64,000 nt of DNA from Raphanus sativus (GCF_000801105.2 NC_079515.1:19801407-19865406), one strand, 5' to 3'; shown: positions 1-11,529, counted from the first letter of the stretch. Numbers and translations are program-made. The notes: generated by a model from the sequence alone, not told the origin.

Positions 1-203
1 TATATATATTATAATTAATCTATATTATTTTAAAATAAAAATATTATATGATAACTTTTATTAAAAAAAATTAAAAATGTATACTGCTACTGATTTACCA
101 ATCATTTATTAAAAGTTTTAAAGAAAGCATACAGCTTCTGCAGAATACTGCTTTTAGGGCATACTGCTACTGCTTCTTCATCTGTTGTACCAATCGAGGG
201 CTA

Positions 204-752
204 AGTGAACATTTAAGTTCACCAACCAATAGTATTGTGTTATTTTATATTGAGTATGTTTTAAAAAAGGAAACAAATGATTGTAAAATTATATTATGTT
301 TTCAAATTAAAAAGGATAAAATAATTAAAATACTAGAAATAGTCAAAATAAAAATAATTTAAAAATATATTTTTTTAACACCGTCACCAAAATACAAAAC
401 CCTGAACCCTAAATCATAAACGCTAAATTTGAACACTAAACTCTGAATCTTTGGATAAACCATAAATCTTTTTTTTTTGTCAGCAAACCATAAATCTTAG
501 AGTTTAGGATTCATCCAACGGTTTAGGATTTACTGTTTTTTCTGACGGTTTTAAAAATCATCAAAATTATTTTAAAATTCTTTTTTTTGTCAACTACTAT
601 TTTATATATTTTAACATTTTATTTTTAAAACACAATATAACTTGGTAATTATTTTATTTCTTTTTATAAAATATACTAAATATAAATTAACACAATACTA
701 TTGGTTAGTGAACTTAAGGGTTCACCCTATGGAGTGAACCCAAGAATAACTC
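204..752. mobile_element. MULE-type MITE, copy 1 (left end degraded)
   Basis: The right end reads ...GAGTGAACCCAAGAATAACTC and is almost the same as the right end of the better copy at 28592-29249. The left inner part (AAGTTCACCAACCAATAG) pairs in inverted orientation with CTATTGGTTAGTGAACTT at the right. The outer 20-25 bases of the left arm are not recognisable. The interior is AT-rich with CCCTAAA-like words and no ORF. Family assignment rests on the intact copy, which has a 9-bp target duplication. Confidence 0.6.
471..484 (-). mobile_element. 14-bp poly(T) micro-insertion with target duplication
   Basis: The 14 bases TTTTTTTTGTCAGC lie between two perfect 14-bp copies of AAACCATAAATCTT (457-470 and 485-498). 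Read on the minus strand this is a short GCTGAC tail followed by poly(A), as expected for an extremely 5'-truncated retroposon inserted by target-primed reverse transcription. Confidence 0.6.
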
Positions 753-1969
753 TTGGTTTTCTATGTTCTCTTGGTTTGTATAATTTTTTTACTTGTTTAA
801 TTAAACAGTTAAATGGGATTTAGAAATGAATAATAAGATTTTGCATTGCATATAAAATTAATTGCGTGAATTATACATGGAACTCAAATTTTTTGAACTT
901 AACATAGAAATAGTTGATGTTCGAAAAGAACATATAAATAGTTTATAATCTCATAGACGTATAACCCAATTTTTAAATATTTTTTTAGCAAATTAGAATT
1001 AATTTCAAAGAATCTTATGAGCTCAAATTCTAAACTACTATGGTAAAAACTTTATAAACTAACAATTTTGGGATTGTGATGATTTATTACTTTTAGAGTT
1101 ATTAATTTAGAAAAATTATATTTTTCTATTTTAGAATATATGCATTTTTTATAAAATAAGAAAATAATTTATTTTACTAATATTATATTAAATGAAGTTT
1201 TAGAAATTCTACATTCATATTGTTTATATAATATTATTGTTGTATATAAAATACCTTTCATAAAATTTAAATGCTGTTTTAGATATAAGTTTAAATATTA
1301 TAAAAATATATTGAAAATTTAAGAAAATGTAAAAATAATTTTATTGTGAAGATAAAATAAACATAAAATGCTATGTTTGTACTCAAATAAAATTTATATA
1401 CATATAATTATTAATTTATGATTTTAATGAGACTGTGTGTTTACATAAGATTTTGCAAAAAAAATATTATCTTATTATTTTATTGATTTGTATTATATTT
1501 TAAATCGAGTGAACTCGGGCCAGAATTTTTATTAATTTATATTGCTTATTAATTTATCAAGTACTCTTTCTGTTTCATTTTAATTGTCGTTTTAGATTTG
1601 TACACACAGATTAATAAATAATTTAATTTTGCATATTTTCTATATAAAATAGCATTACTCATACATCTACTTATCTTTCAACCAATAGAAAAATAAAATG
1701 GAAAATAAAATTAATAATTTTTATTGAAATGCTAACGACACTTATTTTGCAACGAAAATTTTTCTCTAGAACGACACATTTATATGAAACAGACCATGAT
1801 AAAGTCTATGAAGACGTTATGAAATGTTAAAAGCTTTTGTAATACTTAGGTATTGTTAAATCAAAAACAAACATACATAACTTTTGGTATTGCTTTTTCT
1901 TTTATTTTTTTTGCATCGCTAATATTTGTTTTGCAAATATTACTCTTTCCAACGTGTAAGTATAGAACA
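753..1969. other. AT-rich intergenic DNA, no gene seen
   Basis: This stretch is strongly AT-rich, with many stop codons in all frames and no splice-consistent coding pattern. I see no recognisable repeat apart from simple A/T runs. Confidence 0.6.
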
Positions 1970-2010
1970 CTAGAATCGGCCCGCCCTACGGGTGGAATAT
2001 ACTTTACTTG
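1970..2010 (-). mobile_element. Helitron 3' terminus (minus orientation)
   Basis: On the minus strand the sequence ends in a GC hairpin built from GGCCCGCC and its near complement CCCGTAGGGCGGG, followed by CTAG and then T, the classic Helitron 3' end inserted between A and T. The same hairpin word recurs at 16329. The 5' end is not fixed; a candidate in the right orientation is at 15494, which would make a very large element. Confidence 0.6.
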
Positions 2011-4180
2011 TGATTTAGGTTATTAAGTTTTGTATAATTTTGTGGTTTGTGTTTTAGATTTGCATTTGTTGAAAAATGTATATGATCATTATAAAGTTTT
2101 AGGTAAAGAGAGATTATATGTGGTAAGATACATTTTACTTGTTTACGCTAATTGTTTCTATTATCCAAAAAAGGTTGTTTCTAATATCGTAACATTGATA
2201 TGCTGTGAAGGCAACAAATAGTTTTTATGCTGTTTTCTTCTACAAAATTTTGATCTCATATTCGGTGAGTTATTTGTGGTCCAAAAGGATTGACTTGTGA
2301 ATAATTTTTAGAACATAGAGAGTGATTTTTTAATTTGTTCTATTAAATTTTATTTTTATTTTTATAACATTAGATGTAATATATTTGTAACTATAATCTT
2401 TATAGTTGAGAATAAAGTTTTTTTTTATTTTGTAATTATGAGATATTTGGGTATTATTAGAAATTGTTTTGTGTATAAAATATCAGAAGATATTTTTTTT
2501 TCAATTTGGATTAAAAAATTAATAATTTTAAATTTAAAATATAAAATTATAAAATTTATGTAACTTACAACAATATTTATCTAACTTACAACAATGTTTT
2601 TTTTGTAAGGTGAATATAACCGATTTTATTATCATACTTTATTTATATGGATGTATCAAAATAAATAAATATCTTAATTAGTTATACAACACAAAAAGTA
2701 TTGTTCGTTACTATTTAATATTTATTTATAATTTTTATGTTTTCTTATTTTATGATCAAGTAGTCCATGTAATCTAATAACCAATAGAATTTTCAGAATA
2801 AATGCTATGATTAACTTTTAGACTATAGTTAGTATAATAACCGATAGATGTATATATTATATGTAACTAACTTGCTATATCAATATAATATAATTTACTA
2901 TAATCATTTTTAGTTGAAAAGAAAAAAGTTTAATTTTGCTATAATAAGATATTTTGGTATTATTTGAAATTCTTGTAAATTATATATGAGAAGAAATGTG
3001 TTTATTAGAATTTGGATTGAATAATTGTTAGAGATTAATTAGCAGAAAGCCATTAAAAAAAAGATAGATTACAAAGCAACAATGTTGTGTATATCAACTG
3101 CATCATGCCTTTTTTGATCAAATCTAGCGTATCATGCCATGCTTGGTGTTTCTCAAGACAACTGCACCATAATCACCTTCTAGGCAATTCCTCTCATGCC
3201 CCTATTTTTCACTCCTCAATCTCTATTAGACATTTTTCTTCTTTTAATTTTATGTGTCTAACGAAAAATTATAAAATTAAATCGGAAACGTGAATATTTT
3301 TTATTTGATTTATAGAATTTGATAAAAATATTTCAAAAGTCAAAAAACTGTTTTTTCATAGTTTCACGAAAATCATCAAAATATGGTTAAAAACGATTTT
3401 TGAAAGGTATAGAAGTTAAATACTTACCCATGGGTTCACTAATCCATAGGGGGTTAGGGTATAGTTTTGAAGAGGGGGAAGCTTTGATTAGGGATTTTGT
3501 GTTTTGATCAAAAATAAAATTATGAAAAAAGGGTATAGAAAACTAAGAAAACCTATAGGAAATTGCGTGTAGGAAAATAGGGCGTACAAGAAAAGTTGAC
3601 TCATCACCTTCCACCTATCATCATCATCATTATCACTAACCTTTTTTTTCTGAAAACAATTATTCCCACTAACCTAACAAATCCAATTCACAAAGATTCA
3701 TAATATTCAACATAATCCGCATCCATTCTCTTGCGCATTTATCTCTTTTCATTGCACACGTCTCCAAACACGCCAACTCTTATGATCAAATACCTGTAAG
3801 ATCAAATACATGTCTTATGAAAGCAAGTACTATGAGCTCACAAAGCTAGTACAACTCTTATGAAAGCAAGCATCAACAATCCAGTAATTAAGTTTCCTAC
3901 TTTTCATGATAAGAAACGTTGAAATCTTTTTCAAGTACCCCAGAAACTTTTTAAACACAGAAATCTAAATCTGTAGAGACAAAAGGACAGAAGATTTGAT
4001 CATGATAGAACAATAAGAATCTCGTATCTCTCAAACCCACACAGATTCTACTGTAGCATATACTTTAAGTGATTCCATTCACAATCTAAACTCAAATCCG
4101 ATGATGTAGATTACAGATCCTCTTGATATAAGTAAAGAAGTAACGACAAAAAGTAAGGTGATCTCAAAAGTTAAGATCTT
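2011..4180. other. AT-rich DNA without a supported gene
   Basis: There are short ORFs only, none with a recognisable domain or splice structure. A 24-bp poly(T) insertion flanked by the 9-bp repeat CACTAACCT lies at 3643-3666. From about 3600 the base composition is less AT-rich, but I cannot assign a function. Confidence 0.5.
3643..3666 (-). mobile_element. 24-bp poly(T) micro-insertion with target duplication
   Basis: A T-run plus a short unique tail is flanked by CACTAACCT at 3634-3642 and 3667-3675. It has the same form as the insertions at 471, 15536, 16829 and 29705. Confidence 0.45.
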
Positions 4181-4936
4181 TAATATTGGATGCAAAAAAA
4201 AAGAACAACAATAGACACAGACCTGTTCTTAGCTCATAAACTGTTTAAAAACAGAATCACCTTAGCAGGAGCATGTCCACATCCGTCAGCTCTCCACCGT
4301 GTTTGCTTTCCAAAATCAGAGACCTTGACGGTTGAAGAACATCGGCTAGCCTGCAAATCTGAGAGAATGATTGATGGGTTAACCATTATACTGGAAAAGA
4401 AATTTCTAGAAATACTAAGAATTGTGAGGATGATGCTAAAGGGTTAAGGGCTGACTTTTTTACAGGTTGAGATCCACAATCTAGAGAGATAAGAAGCAGT
4501 GAATGATTAATCATCATGATCGTGGGTGGAAGAAGTAAAGATGGTTATTAACGGTGACGAATCATTACATCTCGTAAAGGAGGAGTAATTTAGTCGAACC
4601 GACAGGAAGGAAGCTCGAGCAAAAGATTCCTTCTGAATATTCGTCCCCGACAAAGTCTTGAAACTCCATTGTTGGCTAGTAAAAGATCATTTTTCTCAGA
4701 CAAAACCAAGTTTTTATATATACAAAATTGAGCTTGTAAAATCTAAATCAAGTATTTGTTACAAAAAGAAAAGGCATGATTTATTTTAGCAGTTCTAGAG
4801 TTAAAGCAAGACTCTATAACATGAGTCTTTATAACATGAGAACCAATTAGCTTGTTCAAATCTATATTAGAATGATGGACACAGCAAACAAAAGTAGCAA
4901 AGGATTCGATTGTTGTAAGAATCATGATGTATTTAC

Positions 4937-4999
4937 CTTTGAACGGCGGATTTGATTGTTCAAATCACCAGACCTGGCTCCGTTTTGGGCAGTATCCAT
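4937..4999 (-). pseudogene. exon-like fragment, possibly captured
   Basis: On the minus strand an ATG at 4999 opens 21 codons (reading MDTAQNGARSGD then LNNQIRRSK) that end exactly at a GTAAAT donor. Codon use and the clean donor look like a real first exon, but I could not find a convincing continuation. A second ATG-led stretch on the minus strand around 4560-4665 (MEFQDFVGDEYSEG...) could be a later exon or chance. Helitrons often carry such fragments, and Helitron termini flank this region. The identity is unknown. Confidence 0.25.
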
Positions 5000-5009
5000 A
5001 TGATGATGT

Positions 5010-6330
5010 TTTTTTTTTTTGGTAAAATGTTAAATATTATACCAGATTTTAAGTTTGAAACAGACTTTACATAGACACTAGTAGCAGAGATACGAGAAAT
5101 TAAACTAAACAAAGACCTTAACAACAAACAATAATCAAAATGAATTAAGACAAGACTAAGCCTTTGAACAGAGCGACAATGAAGCAGTGAAGAACCAGAA
5201 GACTAAGCTTGGACAATATGAACTCCCAGTTACCACGAGACACCAAAGAGAAAGACGCCCTCATACCTTGATGCAGCCGGCTCCTACAACTTCCAGAAGA
5301 CTCAAAAGCCAATACCTGTCCAAAGAATTACAACTCGAACCTGCTAACTCACCCAAGAAGCTCAACACCGGCAGCACGAGGAGGGTTCACAACCGACGAT
5401 GCCGTCGTTCGGAAAAGAGAACTGAAGATTGCTGCCTCCAACTATCTAGCCCGGGACCGTGTACACCTCTTGAACCCGAAAACCCATATAGGGCGGTGAG
5501 ACCGGTCGAAAACACCATCTCCGGAGAATAGCCACCAAGCAAGCTAAAAGGTCCAAAACCCAACCGAAGTCTGTTCATTATCAGAGACCCGTCCGCTTCC
5601 AAGAGAGATCACGAAGCAGCAAGGTACAAAGGAGAGAGAGACGGAGACACGAAGGGCCACAACGTCGGAACCCAACAGCTTAGAGGAGACGCTACAACAA
5701 CACGCGACTGAAGCAGAACTCACAGCGCAAGTCGAGGAGACGACATCACGACACACTGCCACCAGTGACCACCACAAAAGCAGAACGAACTGACAAACGC
5801 GGAACCACCGGAGACCACCGGAGGAACCTAAAGCCAAGGGAGAAAATTCCGAGATCCAAGAATCTCAAAACCCTAACCCTACTTGAGGACACGAATCCGG
5901 ACACCACGTATCACGCGACGAGGGATACAGCCTCGAGCAAAGTTACCCGACGCCTCACGCGCCACCGCCTCGAAGAGCTCCACCACAGAGATTGGAAAAC
6001 CCTCCAGACAGCAAACCCGGAATGAAAACCTGGAGAAGGACATGACGAGCAGGAAGCCGTCCTCAAGCTTCACCGACAACGCCTTGCACAGCCCAAATCT
6101 ACACCGGAGTTAACCAGATCTGAACCGGAGATCTACGGAAAAGCACTTCCTCCACCGAGAAAAGAACAAGCGAAGACCACAGAAGAGAACAAGAAGAAGC
6201 GGAGGAGAAGAAAAACAACGGGGCTCCGGCAACCGCCTAAAAGGGCGCGACGGCGACGCCGGAGAAACAAGATAAGGAAAAGAAAGAGAAATCGTCTCCA
6301 ATGCCCGTGGAAGAAAATTTTAAAGCTACA
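5010..6330 (-). mobile_element. GC-rich noncoding retroposon-like block (LINE or Sadhu-like)
   Basis: A poly(T) run followed by GGTAAAATGTTAAATATTATACC at the left edge looks like the 3' tail of a minus-oriented retroposon. About 1.2 kb of much more GC-rich sequence follows, rich in CCGG and CGACG words. It holds overlapping short ORFs in both directions, none of which matches a domain I know. I found no target duplication. It could also be the 5' leader of a degraded LINE. Confidence is low on the class and moderate that it is a separate inserted block. Confidence 0.35.
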
Positions 6331-6859
6331 ATATCCTCGTTATAAGGTGATTTTCTTTTACATTTATTTTTGAATCGAGAAATAAGTAAATTACGAACAA
6401 AGAATGGAAAGTGGAGATATTTACAATGAAAACCAGGGTCAAACCCACCCATCCAGCAATCCGTCGGACCTAAATGGGTAAACCGTAAAAAAGTAAACCA
6501 ACCCTAAAATCAAACGCGATTTCTAATCACTCTCTCGTTTCCCCTCTTTTCCTCCCCTTATTTTCTCTAAGTGACTGTTTAGTTTCTTCTCCTTCTCGAT
6601 CCCGATCCTCTCCTCATCCTCTCTATCTCATCTCTCTCGCGAAACTAGGAGAGCTAAGGGGGAAAACGATCTTGAGGTAAGGTTTCTGGGTTTCTGAATT
6701 CGATTTCTGGGCGTTTGTCTCTCGTTCCGTCGTGTATCTTTCGATTTGTCTCGGTTCTCTCGTTTTGCTTTGTATCGATTCGTTTCTGGTTTCTGGTCTC
6801 ATTGGAGACGATTTCTCCATTTCCTAATCCTCTAATTATATCTTTAGGTTTAGGGACGA

Positions 6860-9230
6860 ATGGCAAAGATAAGGTGGACTAAGAAGAGAAGAACGAAACC
6901 ACTGAAGGATATAACTTCTCCTCCTTTAAAAGAAGCTACTGATGTTTCTCAACCGGAAGCGGAGTCTGTTGAAGATGGAGATGTGAACCGCAACGAAGAT
7001 GAAGAGAACGAGAAGTCTCACGAGAGCCTTGAGAGCCCCATTGAAGATGCGAACCCAGTTGAAGAGAACCAGAACGAAGAGGTCTCTCCAGGAAACGAAA
7101 GTGTAGATGAAGAGAACCAGAATCAAGAGGCTTCCCACAACGAAAGTGAAGATGAAGAGAACGGAAACGAAGAAGCCTCCGAGAACCAAAGTGAAGAGGA
7201 AGAGAACTCAGAGGAGGAAGCGGCAAACGTGGATGGAAATGGAAATGTAGTACAAAGAGAGGAAGAGAACTCAGAGGAGGAAGCGGCAAACTTGGATGGA
7301 AATGGAGTACAAGGAGAGGCAGAGAACTCAGAGGAGCAAGCGGCAAACTTGGATGGAAATTCCAGAGTAGGAGAGGAAGAGAGGTCAGAAGAAGTAGATG
7401 TCGGTAGAGATGGAGGAAGTAGCAGTGAAACCGAAAGCGAGGTGAGAATCTCTATGTTCCTTATTTTCCCGTGTCAATTATGCTAAGGATAACTGGTAGA
7501 ACTAAGGATAAAATTAAGATAAATGGTAGAACAAAGGATAACTGGTAGAACTGTGGATAACTGGTAGAACTATGGATAACTGGTAGAACTGTGGATAACT
7601 GGTAGAACTGTGGATAACTGGTAGAACTGTGGATAACTCGTCTGTTTGTTATAGGAAGAATGACAATGTCTTTGTTTCGGTTTGATGGAGGATGTGTTTG
7701 GTGTTTGTTTGTTGTTTGTAGGATTCCGACAATGAGGCGTTAAAACCCTTGGGCATGTACTTCCAACCGTCTGAGTATAGGAAGAAGATCAAGATCTCGA
7801 CTAGGTGTTTTATTGCTGATGTAATGAAAACCTTTGCCGAATTAGTCCCTCCAATAACTCCGACAGAGAAGAATTGGTTTGTGAATCATCCGCAATTCAA
7901 GCACATATTCCACATGCCACAGGCTGGAAACCACAAGGTAATGGGCATGTGGATGCTCCTTCTCCGAACCACTCGCATTGCAAAGGAAAAAGAGGCATGG
8001 TTTGCCGTGAATGGTTGTCCGATCCGCTATGGTATCAGAGAACATGCTTTGATATCTGGATTGAACTGTCGGAACTATCCATTGAACTACAAGGAGGCCG
8101 GAGACACGAAGTTTGTGAGGAGATGTTTTGGGAGGGGAATAATAAGATATCAAGACGTGAAAGCTAAAGTTCTTGAGGGAATGGAACCTTCTCGTGATAG
8201 GTTGAGGCTGTTGGTGTTGTATTTTCTATCGAGTGTTCTTCTTGGACAGACGAAGAGCGGAAATGAAGCCCCTCCCGTGGATCCATTCTTGCTGAGAGCA
8301 GTTGATGATCTGAATTTATGTAGAACTTTCCCTTGGGGTAGACTGTCCTTTGATTACATGATGAAAGAGATTGCACACACTATGGCTCATTTCGATGGGG
8401 AGGTGAAAGAAGGTGTGATATGGCCAATTCCTGGTTTCTGTCTTCCAATGGAGGTAAGTCTTATAAGTAATAACTCGAATAGAGACTTCCTGTGTGATAT
8501 TGAGACTTACTTTGTTTTTTGTACATGTGTAGATGCTAGCATTTGAGGCTATTCCTGTATTGGGTAGTAAATTCAGAGAGGCCGTTGATGACCCAGACCC
8601 AACATGTCCAAGGATGTGCCAAACAAAGTTCAAGTAAAGTGAGATGAAGGGATTTCCGCTATGGAAAATAAACAAAGCACTTGGTAATACTCAGGTTAGT
8701 TATCCATCCTCAAAATATACAAAGAAACTTTCTTTGAAATTTGAATAAGGCATTGACTCAACATGGTTACTCTGTAGGACATTGATAACGTTTTGGCTGT
8801 CAGAGAAGAGGAACGGAGTCTACTAGAGCGGATAACAGAACCAGAGGATAACAGAGATAAGGATGATGCAATTGTCGATAGCTGGATGAAGAGGGTGGCT
8901 CGTGGATATGTTGTAAGATTTGTCGATATGTTTGCGGAGGATGTGGCAGCCCGAGAAGGCCCTCCCCCTCAGACAGGTGGAAACGGCATTGAAGCCAATG
9001 AATCAGCAGAGAACTCGGTGCAGCTAAAAGAAATATTAGAGGCCGTTAAGAAATTCAGAGAAGATGTTGGAGAGCGGATGGACAGGATTGAGAATAAGGT
9101 TGGAGAAGTTGATTTAAGACTCGCAGTGTCAGAGGCTTATATTCACGAGCAGATAGCACTTGGTAAGAGGAGTAATCAGGAGAGGCCTGATAAGGAGGTT
9201 GGCTGTAATAAGAGGTCAAAGAAAAAGTGA
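6860..9230 (+). pseudogene. DUF1985 protein (VANC-like), four exons, one in-frame stop
   Basis: Exons read 6860-7441, 7722-8453, 8533-8694 and 8778-9230, all joined at GT-AG borders in phase 0. A leader intron (6677-6847) probably precedes the ATG. Exon 1 encodes about 194 residues, very rich in Glu, Asn and Ser, with repeated NSEEEAAN and LDGNG units. Exon 2 holds the DUF1985 core (from about FQPSEYRKKI to WPIPGFCLPME). Exon 4 encodes a Glu/Arg-rich coiled-coil-like tail ending in the basic KRSKKK. In exon 3 a TAA at 8635-8637 falls between FK and SEMKGFPLWKIN, so full-length protein is not made unless the stop is bypassed; the reading frame is otherwise open to 9230. In VANDAL MULEs the DUF1985 protein (VANC) binds short motifs in the element and reverses its silencing. 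That role here is inferred from the family and from the motif arrays. No Ulp1 protease domain is present. Confidence 0.75.
7482..7640. repeat. 19-bp minisatellite in intron 1 of the DUF1985 gene
   Basis: About seven units of AACTGTGGATAACTGGTAG with small changes. On the minus strand it alternates AGTTATCC (seven copies) and AGTTCTAC (six copies), both of the form AGTTNTMC. The array sits just downstream of the 5' splice site. Confidence 0.85.
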
Positions 9231-9587
9231 GAAGGTTATGTCTCCTTTTGGTTTGTTTTAAAAGTAGACTTATGTTATGTTGGTTGCTTTTGGTATGTTT
9301 GTTTTTTAGACTTATGTTATCTTTTGAACGAAAACGAAGGTTATGTCTCCTTTTGGTTTGTAAGAAATTTATGTAAAACATTAAATGTTGCATTTTATTT
9401 CTCTTTTATTTGCCTTTTTCTTCCTTTTTGTTTTCTTGCTTAGAGTAGTATAAGTAGGTAGGTATTGGAGACATCATTTCTTCCTGATATCTGTCAGTCT
9501 CTGTCACTCTCTCTCTTTCTCTTCTCTTATTGCAATAAAGAAACAAGTGGTCCTCTCCTCCTCCCTCCTCGTGACATCAACTCTCTC

Positions 9588-9660
9588 TCTCATCTCTCCA
9601 TCAACTCTCTCTCTCATCTCTCCATCAACTCTCTCTCTTTCTCTTCTCTTATTCTCAGAT
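9588..9660. repeat. 24-bp CT-rich tandem repeat
   Basis: Three units of CATCAACTCTCTCTCTCATC plus TCTC lie upstream of the GRF zinc-finger gene at 9673. It is probably leader or promoter sequence; CT-rich tracts are common in plant 5' leaders. Confidence 0.7.
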
Positions 9661-9672
9661 CTAAAAGTTGTG

Positions 9673-10108
9673 ATGGAAGAGGGTTCGGGATCATCGAGGA
9701 GGGTCAATTCTGGTCGGAGACGCTGCTTTTGTCGGTTGCCGGCGACAGTAGTGCAATCGTGGACTGACAAAAACCCAGGGCGTCGATTTTATGGCTGTCC
9801 ACGATTTAAGGTATGATAATTGTAATTGAGCTTGAGTTTGAGTTTCTTTTGTGGAATATTTATATTTTCGAATTGGACATTGGCAGCCTGGACAGGAGGT
9901 AGGCTGCAAATACTTCTGTTGGTATGATGTAGAGGATGGTACAAATTGGCAGAGATTAGCATTGCTTGAAGCTCGTGATGAAATCCGTGAGAAGGATCGA
10001 GTTATTAAGCAGTTGAAGCAGACCATTTTACAAATGAGAAGCGATTTGGGCAAGAATGATGAAAATGAAGATGAAATTCTCAGGAAGTTTGAAGAATTCT
10101 ATGTTTAA
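9673..10108 (+). CDS. GRF zinc-finger protein with coiled-coil tail
   Basis: Two exons, 9673-9810 and 9887-10108, join in phase 0 at GT-AG borders and give a 119-aa protein. Residues 17-60 form a GRF-type zinc finger: RRRCFCRL, then GRRFYGCPRFK, then GCKYFCWYD, with the expected Cys-x-Cys, Gly-Arg-Arg-Phe and Cys residues. The C-terminal half is a charged helix (EARDEIREKDRVIKQLKQ) that should form a coiled coil. GRF fingers bind single-stranded or structured nucleic acid in other proteins, but stand-alone plant GRF proteins of this size are mostly transposon-associated and uncharacterised. It lies 440 bp downstream of the DUF1985 gene on the same strand and converges with a second GRF gene. 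The start was chosen as the first ATG that leads directly into the finger. Confidence 0.75.
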
Positions 10109-10194
10109 GTTTGTTGAAAAAAACCTATGTATGTTTTACTGAGTTTCAATAAGAGATCTCGTTTGAATAACTACTATGTATGTTTTACTGAGAA

Positions 10195-10240
10195 TAACTA
10201 GAGAATAACTAGAGAATAACTAGAGAATAACTAGAGAACA
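10195..10240. repeat. 11-bp tandem repeat between the convergent GRF genes
   Basis: Four units of GAGAATAACTA. On the minus strand each contains AGTTATTC, close to but not matching the AGTTNTMC word found in the other noncoding blocks. Confidence 0.75.
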
Positions 10241-10351
10241 ACATCACATACCATCATTCCCAGAAGTCTCACACAAGACTTAACACAACATAAGGAAAGA
10301 AACAACATAAATCATAAGTCTTACACAAGTCTTAACACAACATAAGGCTCA

Positions 10352-10763
10352 TTAGTTATGGGTAATAAGGTCTTTCAGATGAGCAATCTCCACCGCCATT
10401 TTCGCCACCTCGCTCTTAAGGCGGCAAACCTCTTCCTCAACTCCGTTAACCCATGGTTGACGGAAGTGGAGACCATCATTCTGCAAGTTTCACAGAGTTC
10501 GACTCAGTTTGACATCTTGAAGTAAGTTAAACAAGCAGAGAAACTGCAAACATTACCTTGTACGCGCTGCACGTGAAGTACCTTCGGCCTGGTAACCAAT
10601 CCTTATCTGCTGGATTAGTAGAAACCTCGTTATTGATGAATCCACCACATGGGCAGGAAGATGGAATCCCGTGCTGAGCATCGCAAACAAACTGGAGCAT
10701 GTCATAGTGTTTCTTGTTCTTCTTCATCTCCCTCTTTTCTTGTTTCTCGACCCATGGATCCAT
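10352..10763 (-). CDS. second GRF-type zinc-finger protein with coiled-coil tail
   Basis: Exon 1 spans 10763-10557 and exon 2 10480-10352, with a GT-AG intron in phase 0; the product is about 111 aa. The first part is basic (KQEKREMKKNKK). The finger region has SCPCGGFI, then GRRYFTCSAYK, then NDGLHFRQPW, a diverged GRF layout. The second exon encodes a helix (VEEEVCRLKSEVAKMAVEIA) ending LKDLITHN. The two GRF genes share the same plan (finger split by an intron right after the GRRxxxC stretch, coiled-coil tail) and face each other, so they may be an old duplicate pair. The function is unknown; a partner or accessory role for the transposase is only an inference. Confidence 0.7.
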
Positions 10764-10963
10764 TTCTTGTTCGGAATTGAAAGGAAATGAGGAAGATGAG
10801 AGAGATGGGATGGAGAAGAGAGAAATGAGTCTGGTGAGAGAGATGAGAGGAGTCGAGATGTATGAGAAAAGGAGAAGTCTACTTTTTACTTTTTCTCACT
10901 TTTTCCCCTCGATTTGTGAGTCGGCAAAATTAAGCATTTTAGAAACCCGCCAAAAGTTGAAAT

Positions 10964-11472
10964 TTTTGATAAACCCGCCAAAAGTACAAGTAGTTGTACC
11001 CAGGATAGTAGTTGTACAGAAATTACAAATAGTTGTACTTCCGGTGAATTTCAATAATTTTGGTTATACATGTACTTATGTTTTGTTTTCATAGTTTTAC
11101 GATGATGAAATTGTTCTAATAATCTGATTCTTGGTGTTTCCCGTACTAAATTGTATACATAAAAGAGTTTTACCAAATCGATCTTAGATGGAATACAAGA
11201 CCTCTAGTGTAGGTGACTACAAAAGTGTATGTTGGGTAGTAAATGTGGCCGCAAAAATATTACAAGAACTCTTTTATGTATACAATTTAGTACGGGAAAC
11301 ACCAAGAATCAGATTATTAGAACAATTTCATCATCGTAAAACTATGAAAACAAAACATAAGTACATGTATAACCAAAATTATTGAAATTCACCGGAAGTA
11401 CAACTATTTCTAATTTCTGTACAACTACTATCCTGGGTACAACTACTTGTACTTTTGGCGGGTTTATCAAAA
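10964..11472. repeat. long near-perfect hairpin, 206-bp arms, 97-bp loop
   Basis: The left arm 10964-11169 and right arm 11267-11472 are reverse complements of equal length, with few mismatches seen by eye (for example one C/G at about 11034). Each arm holds three copies of AGTTGTAC. The arms start with TTTTGATAAACCCGCC and end with its complement. The flanks show no obvious target duplication, so it is not clearly a MITE. A transcript through it would fold into one long dsRNA. Confidence 0.9.
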
Positions 11473-11529
11473 TGCTAATCTCTGATGCAGAGAAATAATT
11501 TCGTTTTTTAATTCGATAGTAATATTACA

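Noticed and set aside
2030..2221. 63-codon ORF downstream of the Helitron end
   Set aside because: It is AT-driven (Leu/Val/Tyr/Lys-rich), with no domain or regulatory context.
5187..6301. Overlapping ORFs of 60-114 codons on both strands
   Set aside because: They overlap each other in a GC-rich block, have no domain, no matching splice sites and simple Arg/Ser/Thr-rich composition; they are chance frames in a noncoding retroposon-like block.
7482..7640. CRISPR-like spaced repeat
   Set aside because: The repeat units touch each other without unique spacers, and the sequence is a plant intron; it is a minisatellite.
10964..11472. Hairpin as the terminal inverted repeats of a MULE-derived MITE
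   Set aside because: The arm length fits Mutator repeats, but the 9-11 bases on either side do not match each other, so I list it only as an inverted repeat.
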